Of a DNA stretch of 64,000 nt, positions 11,751 to 22,668 are shown piece by piece (the first letter of the stretch is position 1; every line of letters begins with the position of its first letter). Origin of the DNA: Desarmillaria ectypa (taxonomy: Eukaryota; Basidiomycota; Agaricomycetes; Agaricales; Physalacriaceae); contig JAUDYN010000005.1 in assembly GCA_030407005.1 (NCBI GenBank), positions 3,906,001 through 3,970,000 of the forward strand. The letters are read 5' to 3'. The notes under the pieces are model-generated. The model made no database searches and was not told the origin of the DNA. It saw only the letters and a program-made list of their open reading frames with translations. The translations under genes were made by a program, and so were the position numbers.

Positions 11751-13465
11751 ATGCTTGCCCTCCTTGTCGCATTTCTCCCGCCGAATTTATTAGTCGAGGC
11801 CTTCACGAGCTATCCCAATGACTTCGTGGATCCTGACTACATTCTATCGGGGAACTTTCCGCCCAATACAGGTGATGCACAGAAAATGATAACCCAATGG
11901 GCTTTGGAACTTGCTTCGAAGGGCCCGTGGTGTGAGTGTACTTCAACAGTCTGCAGGTATACATCCAACGCTGAAGTTTTTTTCGTAGCTGTCATGAACA
12001 AGACTGTTGTACCTCCTTCAGGAGATATGCACGATTATAGGAGTTGGGCTCCATAGTATGTCTTCCGCTCGCGTTATACTTCACTGGTACGTTTGCTAAC
12101 ATGGTGCATCATTAGCTCCTGGCCCAATTGCACAGGTGTTAGAAATACCACCGAACTTTCGCCTCAACAAAGTGGGCGTGAATTTGCAATGTTTGTTACA
12201 GGCACTGATCGATTTTCTAGTCTGGAAAGAGTGTCTGCATGAAACCCGAGACGGCATGTTCAACCCAGACGGCCGCTTGATTAACGACGTCGGAGCATTT
12301 TCTGACCTCGCAGACGCTGTGTTGTACAATTCTATTTCTCACACTTTTCAAGGCCAACCGACATCACTATACTCGCAAAACGTGATTAACTTTCTTAAGG
12401 TGTGGTTATTGAACAACGACATCAGGATGAATTCAAATCTCAACTATGCACAAATGAAACGCGGTCCTGACGGTCAGGTCGGTGAGCATACCGGTATACT
12501 GTAGGTTATAAAATCAGTATATGTAAAGAGGGCGCTCATTGCACATCAGTGACCTCAAAGTGCTTCACTAAGATTGCATCAGGCATTCTCATTCTCCGAC
12601 AGGGACTTTGCGTGGACTACACTTCAGAAGTCGATTCTCAGGTGTTGGAATGGTCGGGCGAATATATTACATGGTTGGAGTCCGCGGCCATAGCTCTAGA
12701 AGAAGGGGAATCAGCCAAGTATGTCATCCACATCGTGCGGTCTTGAAGGGCCTGACGTTGCGGTATATAGCAACCACGGGACGTTCTATTACAACCAACC
12801 AGCTGCATTGAAGATCATTGTTAACGACCTTCTGGGTGCACTGAATGCCACAGACACATATTTTAGGACCTTGTATCCATCTCAGATCGAAGCCAGCGGG
12901 GAACAAGTAAGAGTGTTCTTCTACGTATACCTTCATTAACTAAGGAGTCTTGCTTTGCAGCCGCTCGAAGCTTCGAGAACGCCGTCTTACCACTACCGCG
13001 CTTACAACCTGGCTGCCATGATAGTAAATGTTCTCCTCTGTTCGTGTCAGCGTCCTGATTTCGGTTGACTAGACCAATGCCCGTCTCGCGGCATACGCTG
13101 CCCCTAGCTCACCAGTCTGGAACAACACTTCTTCTGGAGCCACCATCAAGACGGCATTGAATTACGCCAAGGGAATTTCAGCAAATTCTAGCGGTGAGAA
13201 TTCATATTCCGCTGAACTATATCCAAGCATGGCTGCTGTCGCTTCTATTTATGGGGACGAGGACGGACGCTATGCGTCGTTTCTGAACGCAGCTGATTCA
13301 GGATATGCTGAGCAGCCTTATTTCCTGTGGAACCAGCCACTGGCAGGTGGGACAGTTGCCACCGCCGACTCAGGCACTCCCAATAATGGTCTCCGGACGC
13401 CGCTCGCAAGGGTAGGATGGCTAGAGCTAGCTATCGGTGTGGCAGTAGGCTTGGCTAGGACATAA
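11751..13465 (+). CDS. Secreted alginate-lyase-fold protein
   Basis: Eight exons can be joined: 11751-11931, 11989-12055, 12116-12171, 12221-12493 (or 12500), 12550-12718, 12771-12906, 12961-13023 and 13073-13465, giving about 445 residues. The start at 11751 is chosen because MLALLVAFLPPNLLVEAFTS is a plausible signal peptide. Family marks are VPPSGDMHDYRSWAPYSWPN, RDGMFNPDGRLINDVGAF, LNYAQMKRGPDGQVGEHTG, NNHGTFYYNQPAALKI and AAVASIYGDEDGRYASFL, as in fungal proteins of the alginate lyase (PF05426) alpha/alpha-barrel family. The substrate in saprotrophic fungi is unknown and need not be alginate. The hydrophobic C-terminus (LELAIGVAVGLA) could be a GPI-anchor signal. Using the family-like donor at 12501 leaves one extra base (frameshift near DLK); an upstream donor at 12494 (GTATAC) restores the frame. 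It may be active or newly broken. Confidence 0.8.
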
Positions 13466-13950
13466 GCCCTGGTCAACCGTCATTCCAAGTCGCAGTCGTG
13501 TAACGTTGAAACTGATGGTGCCAACTTTACGCTGATAAATGATTCTTACCGGTCGAAACGCTCTAACATCGCAGCACCAGACCACATATATATGCGAACG
13601 TCTGGGTGCGGCGCAATTGAATAGTTCTCAGGGCTAGTACAACCTTATCTCCAGCAACAACGTGCAATGACGTTCCCGCTCAAGCCTGGAGTAAGCCTGG
13701 ACTCTATTAGGTAATTATGATTTTCGGTTATCATGCGTTTTGCAATTCGGCAACTTGAACTACGACCACGATTCACCACAACACAGTCGCGTTGCCTCGC
13801 GTTTTAGCTGCCAAAGCCTATACTTTGAGCTCATTCACGCCTTCCTTAGCAGATTCCGATAGGTCAGAATTGTCACTCGGTATGTCCTCGTTATGTCTAT
13901 TTTTTTTTCCACAACGAACTGCTGACGGAGTTGCCATTCATTTGCAGTGG
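13466..13950. other. Intergenic, no gene seen
   Basis: This is the 3' flank of the alginate-lyase-like gene and 5' flank of the F-box gene. The frame of the F-box protein stays open to 13792 but contains no upstream ATG giving a longer conserved protein. A GT...AG pair at about 13880-13947 could be an intron in the 5' leader. Confidence 0.5.
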
Positions 13951-15273
13951 ATGAGGTCTCAAGCCATGGAATCTTCACCTCTCACTATACCTTCGGCCGC
14001 AGAAGTCATCTCGTCTATACCCCCAGAAATATCAGCCGACATTTTCGTGTGGATCAACATCATGAATGAGCGAAACCGCTGCTTCGATACACCGTGGATT
14101 CTCTCACAAGTTTGCGGACGTTGGAGGGACATTGTCCTATCCTTTCCACAACTATGGTCCAGGGTGCACATAGCGGAGCGTCGTAGTCGCTTCTCGCCAG
14201 GTCCCCTGGCCCAGTTGCAGACCGCCCTTGCCCGTGCTCGATCATACCCCCTCTGGATAGAATACTTCGAGGCGGCTGATCCTGGAGCACACATGTGGTC
14301 TGTCATCCTGGCACACTGCACCCACTGGAAAACCATCTCCATCTCCTTCGTGACGCCCGAATTCCCCAGTCGTCTCCCAGGCAATCAGCATATTCTTCCT
14401 TTGTTGGAGTCATTCGATTTCCGCTTCGATCGCTACATGGTTCGCGGAGTTTCTATTCAGGAGAATGCCCTTGATGGGTTCTCTACTGCGCCTCAGTTAC
14501 GGCAAGTTTCGCTCTACGGAATCCGTTCACCGTCCTGCCTCAAGCTACCGTGGTCCCAACTGACTACTATTGACCTCGCTTGTGGGACAGACCGTGACGA
14601 GATGCAGATTCTTGCCAAGACTTCGAATCTGCAGCGGGTTCTGCTTCTCCTCGACCGTGAGATTGGCCTTCCTCTCCCAGGGCCAGTCGTACAGTCGTCG
14701 TTGCGTTCAGTGGAAACGTGGGATGTCTCTCCGCTCCAATACTTCACTCTGCCTAATCTGGAGGTCCTGAGTGTCGTGTACACTGATGACCCCTCACCCA
14801 TCCCCACTATTCACTCATTCATTTCTCGTTCCCAGTGCGCGCTACGCACTTTTCATCTCAATGGTCTAGAGATCGACGAGAATCTTCACAAGACACTACT
14901 AGATCTCCCTAGTATCGAAGATCTCCGGCTAGAATTCTCTTGTACGGTGCCAGGAAGCTTTGAGGCTTTTATGCGGTTCCTCATGTACTCCAAGGCGAGC
15001 CAGGCTGCGGTGCTACCCAGATTAAAGGATCTTCATTTGGTGCACCATGGGTTCGATGACCCACTATTGAATCATACTTTTGTCGATATGGTTCGATCAA
15101 GACGGCGCAATCTGCAGCCATCGCTGGAATTACTGCAGAGCCTTATCTGCGAACATGTCATCGACGGGCTGCAGGCTAGCGATGTTTCCTTCTTGAGGAA
15201 GGTCGAGGAAGAGGGACTGAAGTTATATGTCAATGCTAGCTGCGACGTTGATTACGGGTCTTGTCCTTGGTAA
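13951..15273 (+). CDS. F-box/LRR-like protein
   Basis: A single open frame of 440 codons starts at ATG 13951, directly after a good splice acceptor (tttgcag); ATG 13966 is an alternative. An F-box-like domain covers about residues 10-65: ISSIPPEISADIFVWINIMN, then PWILSQVCGRWRDIVLSFPQ and LWSRVHI. The rest (about 90-430) contains spaced leucine-rich stretches such as LRQVSLYGIRSPSCLKLPW and LPNLEVLSVVY, typical of the large F-box/LRR sets of agaricomycetes. Such proteins usually act as substrate receptors of SCF ubiquitin ligases; the target here is unknown. Unlike the minus-strand F-box gene at 18.9-20.2 kb, this one has no internal stop. Confidence 0.85.
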   Translation: MRSQAMESSPLTIPSAAEVISSIPPEISADIFVWINIMNERNRCFDTPWILSQVCGRWRDIVLSFPQLWSRVHIAERRSRFSPGPLAQLQTALARARSYPLWIEYFEAADPGAHMWSVILAHCTHWKTISISFVTPEFPSRLPGNQHILPLLESFDFRFDRYMVRGVSIQENALDGFSTAPQLRQVSLYGIRSPSCLKLPWSQLTTIDLACGTDRDEMQILAKTSNLQRVLLLLDREIGLPLPGPVVQSSLRSVETWDVSPLQYFTLPNLEVLSVVYTDDPSPIPTIHSFISRSQCALRTFHLNGLEIDENLHKTLLDLPSIEDLRLEFSCTVPGSFEAFMRFLMYSKASQAAVLPRLKDLHLVHHGFDDPLLNHTFVDMVRSRRRNLQPSLELLQSLICEHVIDGLQASDVSFLRKVEEEGLKLYVNASCDVDYGSCPW

Positions 15274-15782
15274 AACTCCGTTAAACCTCTTTCACATCCA
15301 AAATTTTCCGTGAGTGATTGATTATGTTCTGGTGTGCGTAGTCTCATCTCTACCGGCGTTAGGGACTGCATCTATCGCTCTTTACATCAGGAAGCCTTTG
15401 GACTAATGTCATGCATTCATAGAACCAGACATTACTTAGACTGGTGTATCTAATTATTTGCTTATGCCACCTAGATAATTTAGATTTATTCACATTTTCT
15501 GTACCGGTATATTCTCTAATACACTCTACTCATTTATTGTCAAGGAAGGGTACGCAGAAACAAATCGTGCACGAGCGTAATGGTATTGTGTAAACAAGAG
15601 CGTGTTTAGTGATGCGGTATTTGAAATGCAAAAATGACTATCCATAGAGTAGAAATTGACATGATGTATCGTAAACTAGTAAGAGACGTAAAAGTATCCA
15701 GAATCAAACACGCAGAAATCCAAACGGAAAGTAATACAAGATAAGATAAATAAACCATACAATAACTTAACTTTAACCAACG
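15274..15782. other. Intergenic between convergent genes
   Basis: This is the shared 3' flank of the F-box gene (plus strand) and the NT-C2 gene (minus strand). It is AT-rich with no readable gene. Confidence 0.5.
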
Positions 15783-17261
15783 TTATGCGGCCTGTGACAG
15801 GCCGACCCTCTTGCCCAGCATAGCACTGTCGTCATCCAGACTAGAAACATAGTTCACGAAAGGACTCTCTTTCCCCTCCACTCTCGTTTTCTCTGAGACT
15901 TCAAGTGGGTTGAAGAGGGATTCGATCAACGCCTCGGTGGTTTTGGGACCATATGCGTAAGCAAGAGGAAGCTCTGATAAATCATACGGCCGCGTCTGCC
16001 TGCCTTGCTGCTGCTCATACTGACGGTGATGATGATGAGAAGAGGCATACGAGTGTGCGCGTGACCGAGACGAAGTGGTTGAGTCGGAATCGTATGGATC
16101 CTCCTCGTGATGGTCGTGGATATGCGTTTTCGAGGCACCATATTGACCATAAATATTAAATCCCCGGGGCCGGGTTCTGTACACGTCATTCTCTAACAAG
16201 GACGCCACCCCGTTCAGAATCTCGCCCTTTGGTAACGATGGAGCTACAAATGCCTTTTCGCCTCCGACGTGGGTGAGCTGGATACTCAGCTAAAACAAGC
16301 GGTCGTCAGTTTGGGCGGTTGGCTTGGCTTGACCTGGAACACGTACCTTCAACGTGGCATTCGTCTTGCTCTCTCTGAGGAGATATCTACGCGTCACTTC
16401 GCCAAGGCTCGGGTCCGCATATTCGGACAAGTCAAGGTAAACAGCCCCCAGGCGTGGGTTTTGTGGGGCGTCGGGATCCCCTGAGATAACACGCTGTATT
16501 ACGACAAATTTAGCGGGATTGGGCATGAGAGCATCGGGATTTTCACGGTCACGAGACAGTGGTATCTTGATATATACAGATAATGATTGGGACCACGTCA
16601 CTGAATGTTCTGTGAGCGGTAGAAATGGTGTCTGTCCACGAGCCGCAGGGCGAAAAGATGGAGGCGTGGATGATGACGAGTGCGAATGCGATGAACTGGC
16701 GCCCGAAGAAATGACGACTGAAGGCATGACGGGCCGGTCATCGCCAGAGGAACTGAGACTCGACGAGCCGTCAGGAGATATTGAAGATGCATATATGCTG
16801 CCCGATTCGTTATCGTCTTCGATATCCACTTCTTCCTCTGCCAGTTCGCTCTCCTTTCCCTTACCCTTGATGTCAACTCTGCTCGAATTGGGGCTCGTTC
16901 CACCACTCCTCCGAGGATTTACAATCCCCAGCAAGCTATTCTTCGACCCAGGTGGCGTCGTCAGATGCTTCAGCTTCCACCGCACAGCAAACTCTCCATG
17001 AACGAGGGGTACACTCGATATCTGTTGTATTTCGATTTGAGCGTGAAACACAGCGTGACGAGGAAGGAGACTCTGGAGATGAGCTCGAAGACTCTTGGGA
17101 TTGTGGGGAACCGGTGTAGCAATATCGGTAGTGCCCGTCATCTCCGACCGATAACTATCCGCGTACACAGCATTCACTGGCATCTTAGGGGCCGTCGGTC
17201 TCGCTGGTCCCTCGTATGATGAGCGCCCCACAAAATGACCCGTCATCGTGGCGTACAACAA
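15783..17261 (-). CDS. NT-C2 domain protein
   Basis: Two exons (17261-16347 and 16289-15783; 57-nt intron) give 473 residues in one frame. The N-terminal half matches the NT-C2 domain (EEIG1/EHBP1 type, PF10358): HAVFHAQIEIQQISSVPLVH then GEFAVRWKLK at about residues 70-100, and after a long Ser-rich insert HSVTWSQSLSVYIKIPLSRD, KFVVIQRVISGD and GAVYLDLSEYADPSLGEVTR with RRYLLRESKTNATLKLSIQL at about 220-315. The insert (about 115-215, Ser/Asp/Glu-rich) interrupts the C2 fold. The C-terminus has a His/Gln-rich segment. NT-C2 proteins bind membranes or link membranes to the cytoskeleton and endocytic traffic; the exact role in fungi is not known to me. The gene looks intact. Confidence 0.85.
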
Positions 17262-18863
17262 TGGTTTGTTCCGATCCCCAACGCAAAAATTTCAAGGTAC
17301 GGTGCGAGTACTGGCGCCTAATTGCAACCTGGAACTCCAAGAGATATGAGGGGAGGTCGTAGAGTAAATATGTAGGCAGGTGCGATGCGAAAAGGAAGAA
17401 ATGGTGGTACCATGAGTTGGATGATGGTGGGAAGAAGGAAAGGAGATTTGAGTAGTCAATGTATTGGGCATGATGAGAAACATGCATTACGTACGCCGCA
17501 TGTGTCAGCGCCAGATCGGGTCGTGTATATTCCGACCGGGGTTATCTGAAGCACTCTCGGCCTGCCTCCCTGCCGTGGCGTAACGAAACGCTGCGGTACT
17601 GGCCAAGCCTCGAGCCTCATAAAAAATTCGCAGTGGTCAGACAAAAAAGTGTGCCCATTCGAGTAAATTTAAGCATTCAGACCTTCTCATGTACTGAGAT
17701 CGTTAATGAAAATCGTCTGAAATTATTAAAGAATTACACACGTGGAACTACAAAGTAGTACACATGCAACGTTTCCGTGAATGTTCCTTCACGGATCGTC
17801 TTCGTATAATTTACATCATTGATAAAGCACGTTATGTTGCGGCCAACCTGACCGTCCAACTCGCGAAGCAATGGCAGTGCCTTCAAGGAGGTAGGGAATG
17901 CAACAACAGCGACGCAGATAAGGCAGTTCGCTATTATGTTTCAGGTAGTGAAGGGATGCTGTCGTATAGCAGTGGACAGCTCCGAAATGCACGAATCACC
18001 ATATCTATGCACCACAATGTCGAAGGGTAAAGTATAGCGACTTCGAATCCGCTTCGGCACTATGGTCCGCAAGGGGAGCTGTCTTCATGGCAATGCGAGT
18101 CAATGTTGGATTCGAAGGAGCAGTAGATTTTTTATGCACAGACCATTGCTATGAGAATACGTCCGACAATCCCGGAATCAGGGAGGGACCGTGTTGTGAA
18201 GATGCTGACAGTGCAGAAAGATTTTACGAAGCATCGTTTGTCAGGACTCCGGTATCATTCGAATCCGCCACAAGCGACAATCGGAAAGAAAGAGCAATGA
18301 TGAGGAAAATATCAAGAGCGGGTGCCAGATCGACCACTGCCGCTAACATCTTTGATGTATATTCGAGGAACGTTATCTTCAAACACCGCCAACGCCTCAC
18401 AGACCACGGAATATTATCCTTCCGCTACTGTGCCAAGAACCGATTGATCGTATCAATGAACGTATCACGGTAGTACCTCTGAAGCTGTGTTTCTTCAGTG
18501 ACGGTCTCTCGGAAGAGGCCAGACTACCGACTGGCACTAAGCTGCGTGATCAAGAGTAAAGTAGTACACGGCCTTTAGAGCGACAGGTGCTGGACTTGGC
18601 GACGATACGAAATCTTCGCCAAGTCGGGTTGGTGACACCGAAGCGTCGAGAAACCGGCCGGAAATCTTTTGGGTTGTTGGCTTTGACCCGTTCCAAGTAC
18701 TTATAGTGTATAATCCGGTCCAAGATTGTAGGTACCAATAAGCTACGCAGGAGCACCGACGCTCAAAGCCTTTCGGGAACAAGTCAGTGAATATATGTGC
18801 ATATATACTTTTGGTTGGAGGGGCTCGGTCCTGAGAGACTGAATTAATTATGCGTCTTGTCTG
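17262..18863. other. No assigned gene; short frames only
   Basis: Plus-strand frames at 17764-18030 (88 codons) and 18087-18473 (128 codons), and a minus-strand frame at 18550-18756, are open but match no family I recognise and lack convincing splice partners. They may be remnants of a decayed gene next to the broken F-box gene. Confidence 0.4.
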
Positions 18864-20205
18864 CTAAAACGGATACCCGATCCTCAGGTCTTCATCCGAA
18901 ATCTCTTCCTCTTCCACTGGATCATCCCCATCATACTCAAACTCATAGTCTGGTTCGGGGTATTCCCTCAATCGTAAAGCCAGTAAGGGTGGGGACTAAA
19001 GGCGCAGATGTGGGACATACAGGCTAACGTCGACTTCCACAGACTGCATCTCCGTTAAAGCAGCCATGATGTCCTCAATTTTCTTTATGTACGGAGAGCA
19101 TATAGTCTCTGCGAACCGTTCATCCGGAGTTTAGATCACATTCGTTTACGTTGACAGAGTCTTCCACGATGGTCTGGATAGCGTCCTGGCTATTTGAGAC
19201 CACAGAGTAGTGTCAAACCCTGGATTACCAAATCTGTCAAGCGTCGCTTGAATAACCAGTTCGTCAATGCTTGTTGCTCCGGTGTTGGCCCATACTTCGC
19301 ACCACTATCGAAAAAGAGCTGGATAGACAGTGGGACATTCTAGTTTCTGGTAGTCTGACATTTCAACGGTTAGACTTTCGATGCTCGTCAGTATGAGCTC
19401 TGCGGCAGGCAGTAACTCTGCATTAGATTCTAATTTAGAAGTGAATGTTAGTATGTCCTGCTAGTGCACCAGATGACAGCACTCTACTGGCTGAGAAAGT
19501 CATGCGATATCTTGAGTACTTGTAGGTCCTCTGTCATGGCCAACACCTCCTGTAACGGTCCAAGGTCTTCGGCATGTGAGATGTTAACGTCGAGTACCCG
19601 TAGGTTATTGACGGACATGGGACACGACGTGGTGATGATAGACTGAAACAGTCCTAACCTTTCTTCCCCTGAACCTACTGTCAGATACGATACCGAGGGC
19701 CCTGTCTGATAAGGCCAATGAGGTATCGAGGTTTCCTCTATCTTCACCGTGGGCAGAATGAGCGTCTCCAGATCATGCGAGTTGCGTAGGAGGGAGAAAA
19801 TATCGGCTATGCTCTGAAAGCAACTAGATACGAAGCGAATATGACGGAAGGAATGGCCTGACAGTGTTTTCCGCACGCTGTCGTTCAGCTGTGACCAACA
19901 TAGAGAATCCGAACCAACATCAAGCTCGAGAGGTCCTAAGGATGCTACGACCTGGATGATTGAGGACCTCTAGTAAAGCAGCAGGGATAACCGTAGAGCT
20001 TTGATGCATCGAAGTATGGATTCGGAAAAACCGCACACCCTGTCGCAATCGTAGCCCGAACGGAGGGTGCATCGCTTAAAGAAGAGAGCTCGACAGCGCG
20101 ATGACAATTTTCGACAGACGAGAGAGCATGAAATAAGAGTTGGGATATCGTCCCCCAAGTGGTTGACGATGATATCCACTAATTCTTGGGGTAGAGAGGA
20201 AATGT
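18864..20205 (-). pseudogene. Broken F-box protein gene
   Basis: On the minus strand an F-box begins near 20205: SSLPQELVDIIVNHLGDDIP then TLISCSLVCRKLSSRCRALF. A leucine-rich middle (about 19925-19484) contains FRHIRFVSSCFQSIADIFSL and NNLRVLDVNISHAEDLGPLQ. The tail contains FAETICSPYIKKIEDIMAAL and an acidic end ISDEDLRIGYPF with the stop at 18864. The parts lie in at least three frames. There is an in-frame TAG after LYVPHLRL (about 18997), other stops near 19484 and 19310, and no ATG in frame upstream of the F-box. Intact relatives are SCF ubiquitin-ligase receptors. The promoter-proximal 400 nt of this gene recur at 22.0 and 28.0 kb. Confidence 0.75.
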
Positions 20206-20525
20206 TATCCCTGCTACAATTGTCTCCGTAAGGAAGTAGAATGAAAGGTGATATTAAAGGATATCTACGTAGACTTTTTGGGCATGATGAGGCCGTATAT
20301 CCTTGCCATGCCTACAGATCTTCAAAAACACTGGAAAGACTTGAGTTCCCTAATGCGAAGGGACCACTTTGCTTCTATGGTTTGGATAGTGGTACTTGAG
20401 AAAATCAAGACAGTAGCCATTGACTGCCAAAGAGTCGTCCGGAAGGTCGGATAAGTGACCCGAGTCAACAGTGACGTCGATAGTTTACGGCCGGCTCACA
20501 GAACCTTGGTCCGATCCACCCAACA
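20080..20525 (-). repeat. F-box 5' region repeat, copy 1
   Basis: The start and upstream region of the broken F-box gene. It shares with copies 2 (21990-22355) and 3 (28025-28500) the block GTGAGCCGGCC.TAAAC at its outer edge (complement of about 20486-20503), a central stretch containing ACTTCG/AGATCT.TAGG motifs, and the coding start LPQELVDI. This is the only copy still attached to a substantial F-box reading frame. Confidence 0.65.
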
Positions 20526-20611
20526 CCAATGTAGGTTAGAACAAACTTCACACAACAGAAAGCACATGCTTTGTTACGACTACCTTACCCCGAATTGATC
20601 GAGGTAATCAG

Positions 20612-21736
20612 TCAAAAATCTGTACTTTTCGACACATCCTCCCACTCCGCCTGAAGCTTCAAGTACCCCTGCATCTGATTCTGCGCATCCTTGAAACAAT
20701 CTGAACCCATCAACAATGACTTGGGAAACTCCTTCCCTTGCGCAACTCCCTCCCCACGAACAACATCCAGCATTACCTGTACACCTTTCTTTGGATTTCC
20801 CGGCTGTTTACCATTAACCGCTACGATAGCTACCATCAGTACACACAAACCAACCATCCTTCGGACACTTACCCTGCAGGGCATTCTCTACCTTCTCCGT
20901 GATCTCTCTATAGTCGTCGATCCTGGGAACGAATGGTTTCCGATGGTCTGGCGTTAGGAAAGAGGTACGGAAGTACCCAAAGTCGATACAAATACTTCGA
21001 AGACCCAAGGGCGAAACTTCGACATTAAGTGTTTCTGATATTCCGCGCAGAGCCCATTTGGTGGTGCCGTAGAGTCCAGCGTTGGGCACAGCTCTAAGAT
21101 GGTATGGGTAAAAGCAGAAAAGAGAATACGAAGATAAGACTCACCGCCAACCACCGATAGATCCTAACCAGACGACGGTGCCCGTGCGTCGGGCGCGCAT
21201 GTAAGGAAGGAATGCTCGGGTCACATTCAGCGCGCCAAATACGTTCGTGCTGCGAGGATGAAGTTAACAAGATAAAGCGATATTATAACATTTGGTGCCC
21301 ACTTGAACTGATCGAAGGTTTCTTCAGGTCTAAAACGGTGCTTATCAACGAAGACAGACAGAATGAAAAATGCAAAGTCATACGTGCTCTCTTCCAGTGC
21401 ACCAACGAGAATATACCCAGCATTATTCACCAACACATCGATTCGGCCATATATTCCTACCGCCTTCTCTGCGATCTTCTTGAGATCATCAAGAGGTGCG
21501 GTGACATCCAGCTCGAGCGTCTCTGCACCCTTCTCCTTGAGATTCGTGAGGAGGTGCAAAGATCGTGCACGGGCAGTAGCGATAACCTTCTCGCCTCGCT
21601 CAAGTGCAGCAAGAGCCAGGTCTCTTCCCAGCCCAGTCCTATAAAACCAAAAAGTCAGCATTCAGCATGACGATTGGTTATTATGAACTGCATACGAAGT
21701 TCCAGTGATAAGCCAGACAAGTTGGGAAGTAGACAT
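20612..21736 (-). CDS. Short-chain dehydrogenase/reductase
   Basis: Six exons (21736-21696, 21638-21384, 21329-21303, 21249-21145, 21093-20873, 20829-20612) join to 288 residues without a break. Classical SDR marks are present: the nucleotide-binding motif ITGTSTGLGRDLALAALERG split by intron 1 (about residues 10-29), LDV at the end of beta-4, VNNAGYILVGALEEST (NNAG motif), the catalytic Ser in WLGSIGGW, and the YxxxK pair in GLYGTTKWALRGI. Members are cytosolic NAD(P)(H)-dependent oxidoreductases; the substrate cannot be told from sequence. The start follows a TATAAAAGAG box (complement of about 21772-21781). A fragment of an F-box gene in the same orientation lies just upstream. An inverted, broken copy is at 28570-29682. 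Confidence 0.9.
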
Positions 21737-21989
21737 GATTTAGTGCGAATGTCGAGTCAGTCAGACTGGACTCTTTTATACTGCTACTCTTGCCATCTAT
21801 CGGCACTGTCAAGCATCTGCATCAAGTGGGCTCAAAGTGTACGCGTCAGCGGTGTGGAATTCGGCTGAAATATGATTGGTGGAAGCATATAGCGAAAACC
21901 CTGCCACATCACGATGAGCTAATCATAATTCTGGATATCCCACTGACGGCGGTTTGAGGTGGGTCATGGATGCTGGGCGAGGCTTCATT

Positions 21990-22355
21990 TCTTCATCGCC
22001 AAGCCTGAGGGGCTCGATTGCTCGATGACAGTTTCTCACAAGGGAGAGAGCATCAGGGATGTTGCCCTTTGAATGGTTGATGATGATGTCCACTACTTGG
22101 GGTAAAAAGGCAGTGTGATGCTTGTCAAATCCTTGCTACAATTGCCTCTGTTAGGGTAAGCAGAATGAAAGAAAATATCTCAAGATACCGACGTGGACTT
22201 TTGCAACTGTGCATCTTTGGCATGCACAGATCTTCGAAAATACACGGAGAGACGCGAAGTGAGTGCTTTCCTTCGGTCGTCAAAACATATTCGGAAGTTC
22301 GGGAAGGTGGCCCGAAGAGACGTCAACAGTTTAGGGCCGGCTCATAGAGCCGGAA
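21990..22355 (-). repeat. F-box 5' region repeat, copy 2 (fragment)
   Basis: On the minus strand this contains the decayed F-box start (VVDIIINHSKGNIPDALSL, about 22097-22040) and its upstream region out to the block GAGCCGGCCCTAAAC (complement of about 22329-22343). Only about 130 nt of coding sequence remain, so it is a fragment. It lies about 250 nt upstream of the intact dehydrogenase, in the same orientation. Confidence 0.65.
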
Positions 22356-22668
22356 TCCGCAATTTTTGCTTCCGTTTGTCTCCGTTCCTCTCCTAGTTAC
22401 CAGTTCGACCTTCGACTACCCTCGACTGCAGCTGAGTGCAGAAGGCTTGCTAGTAATGATGCAGACATTCTTGCAACGATCTCACCAAAGGTGGGCACGC
22501 AGTGATCCAGGCTCGTCTACTGACGACTATTGTGCCCACAAAAGGGTAAATCGTGCTACGGCAAAATTAGACTTGCGAACAATGTGACTATCGACAAACA
22601 CGATGTCACCACGACGCGACGCGTCTATAAAATTCCGCACCTACCATGATCTCTTGTCCCTCATTTGC

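Noticed and set aside
16519..17001. Plus-strand open frame of 160 codons
   Set aside because: It is the antisense shadow of the Ser/Asp-rich insert in the NT-C2 gene.
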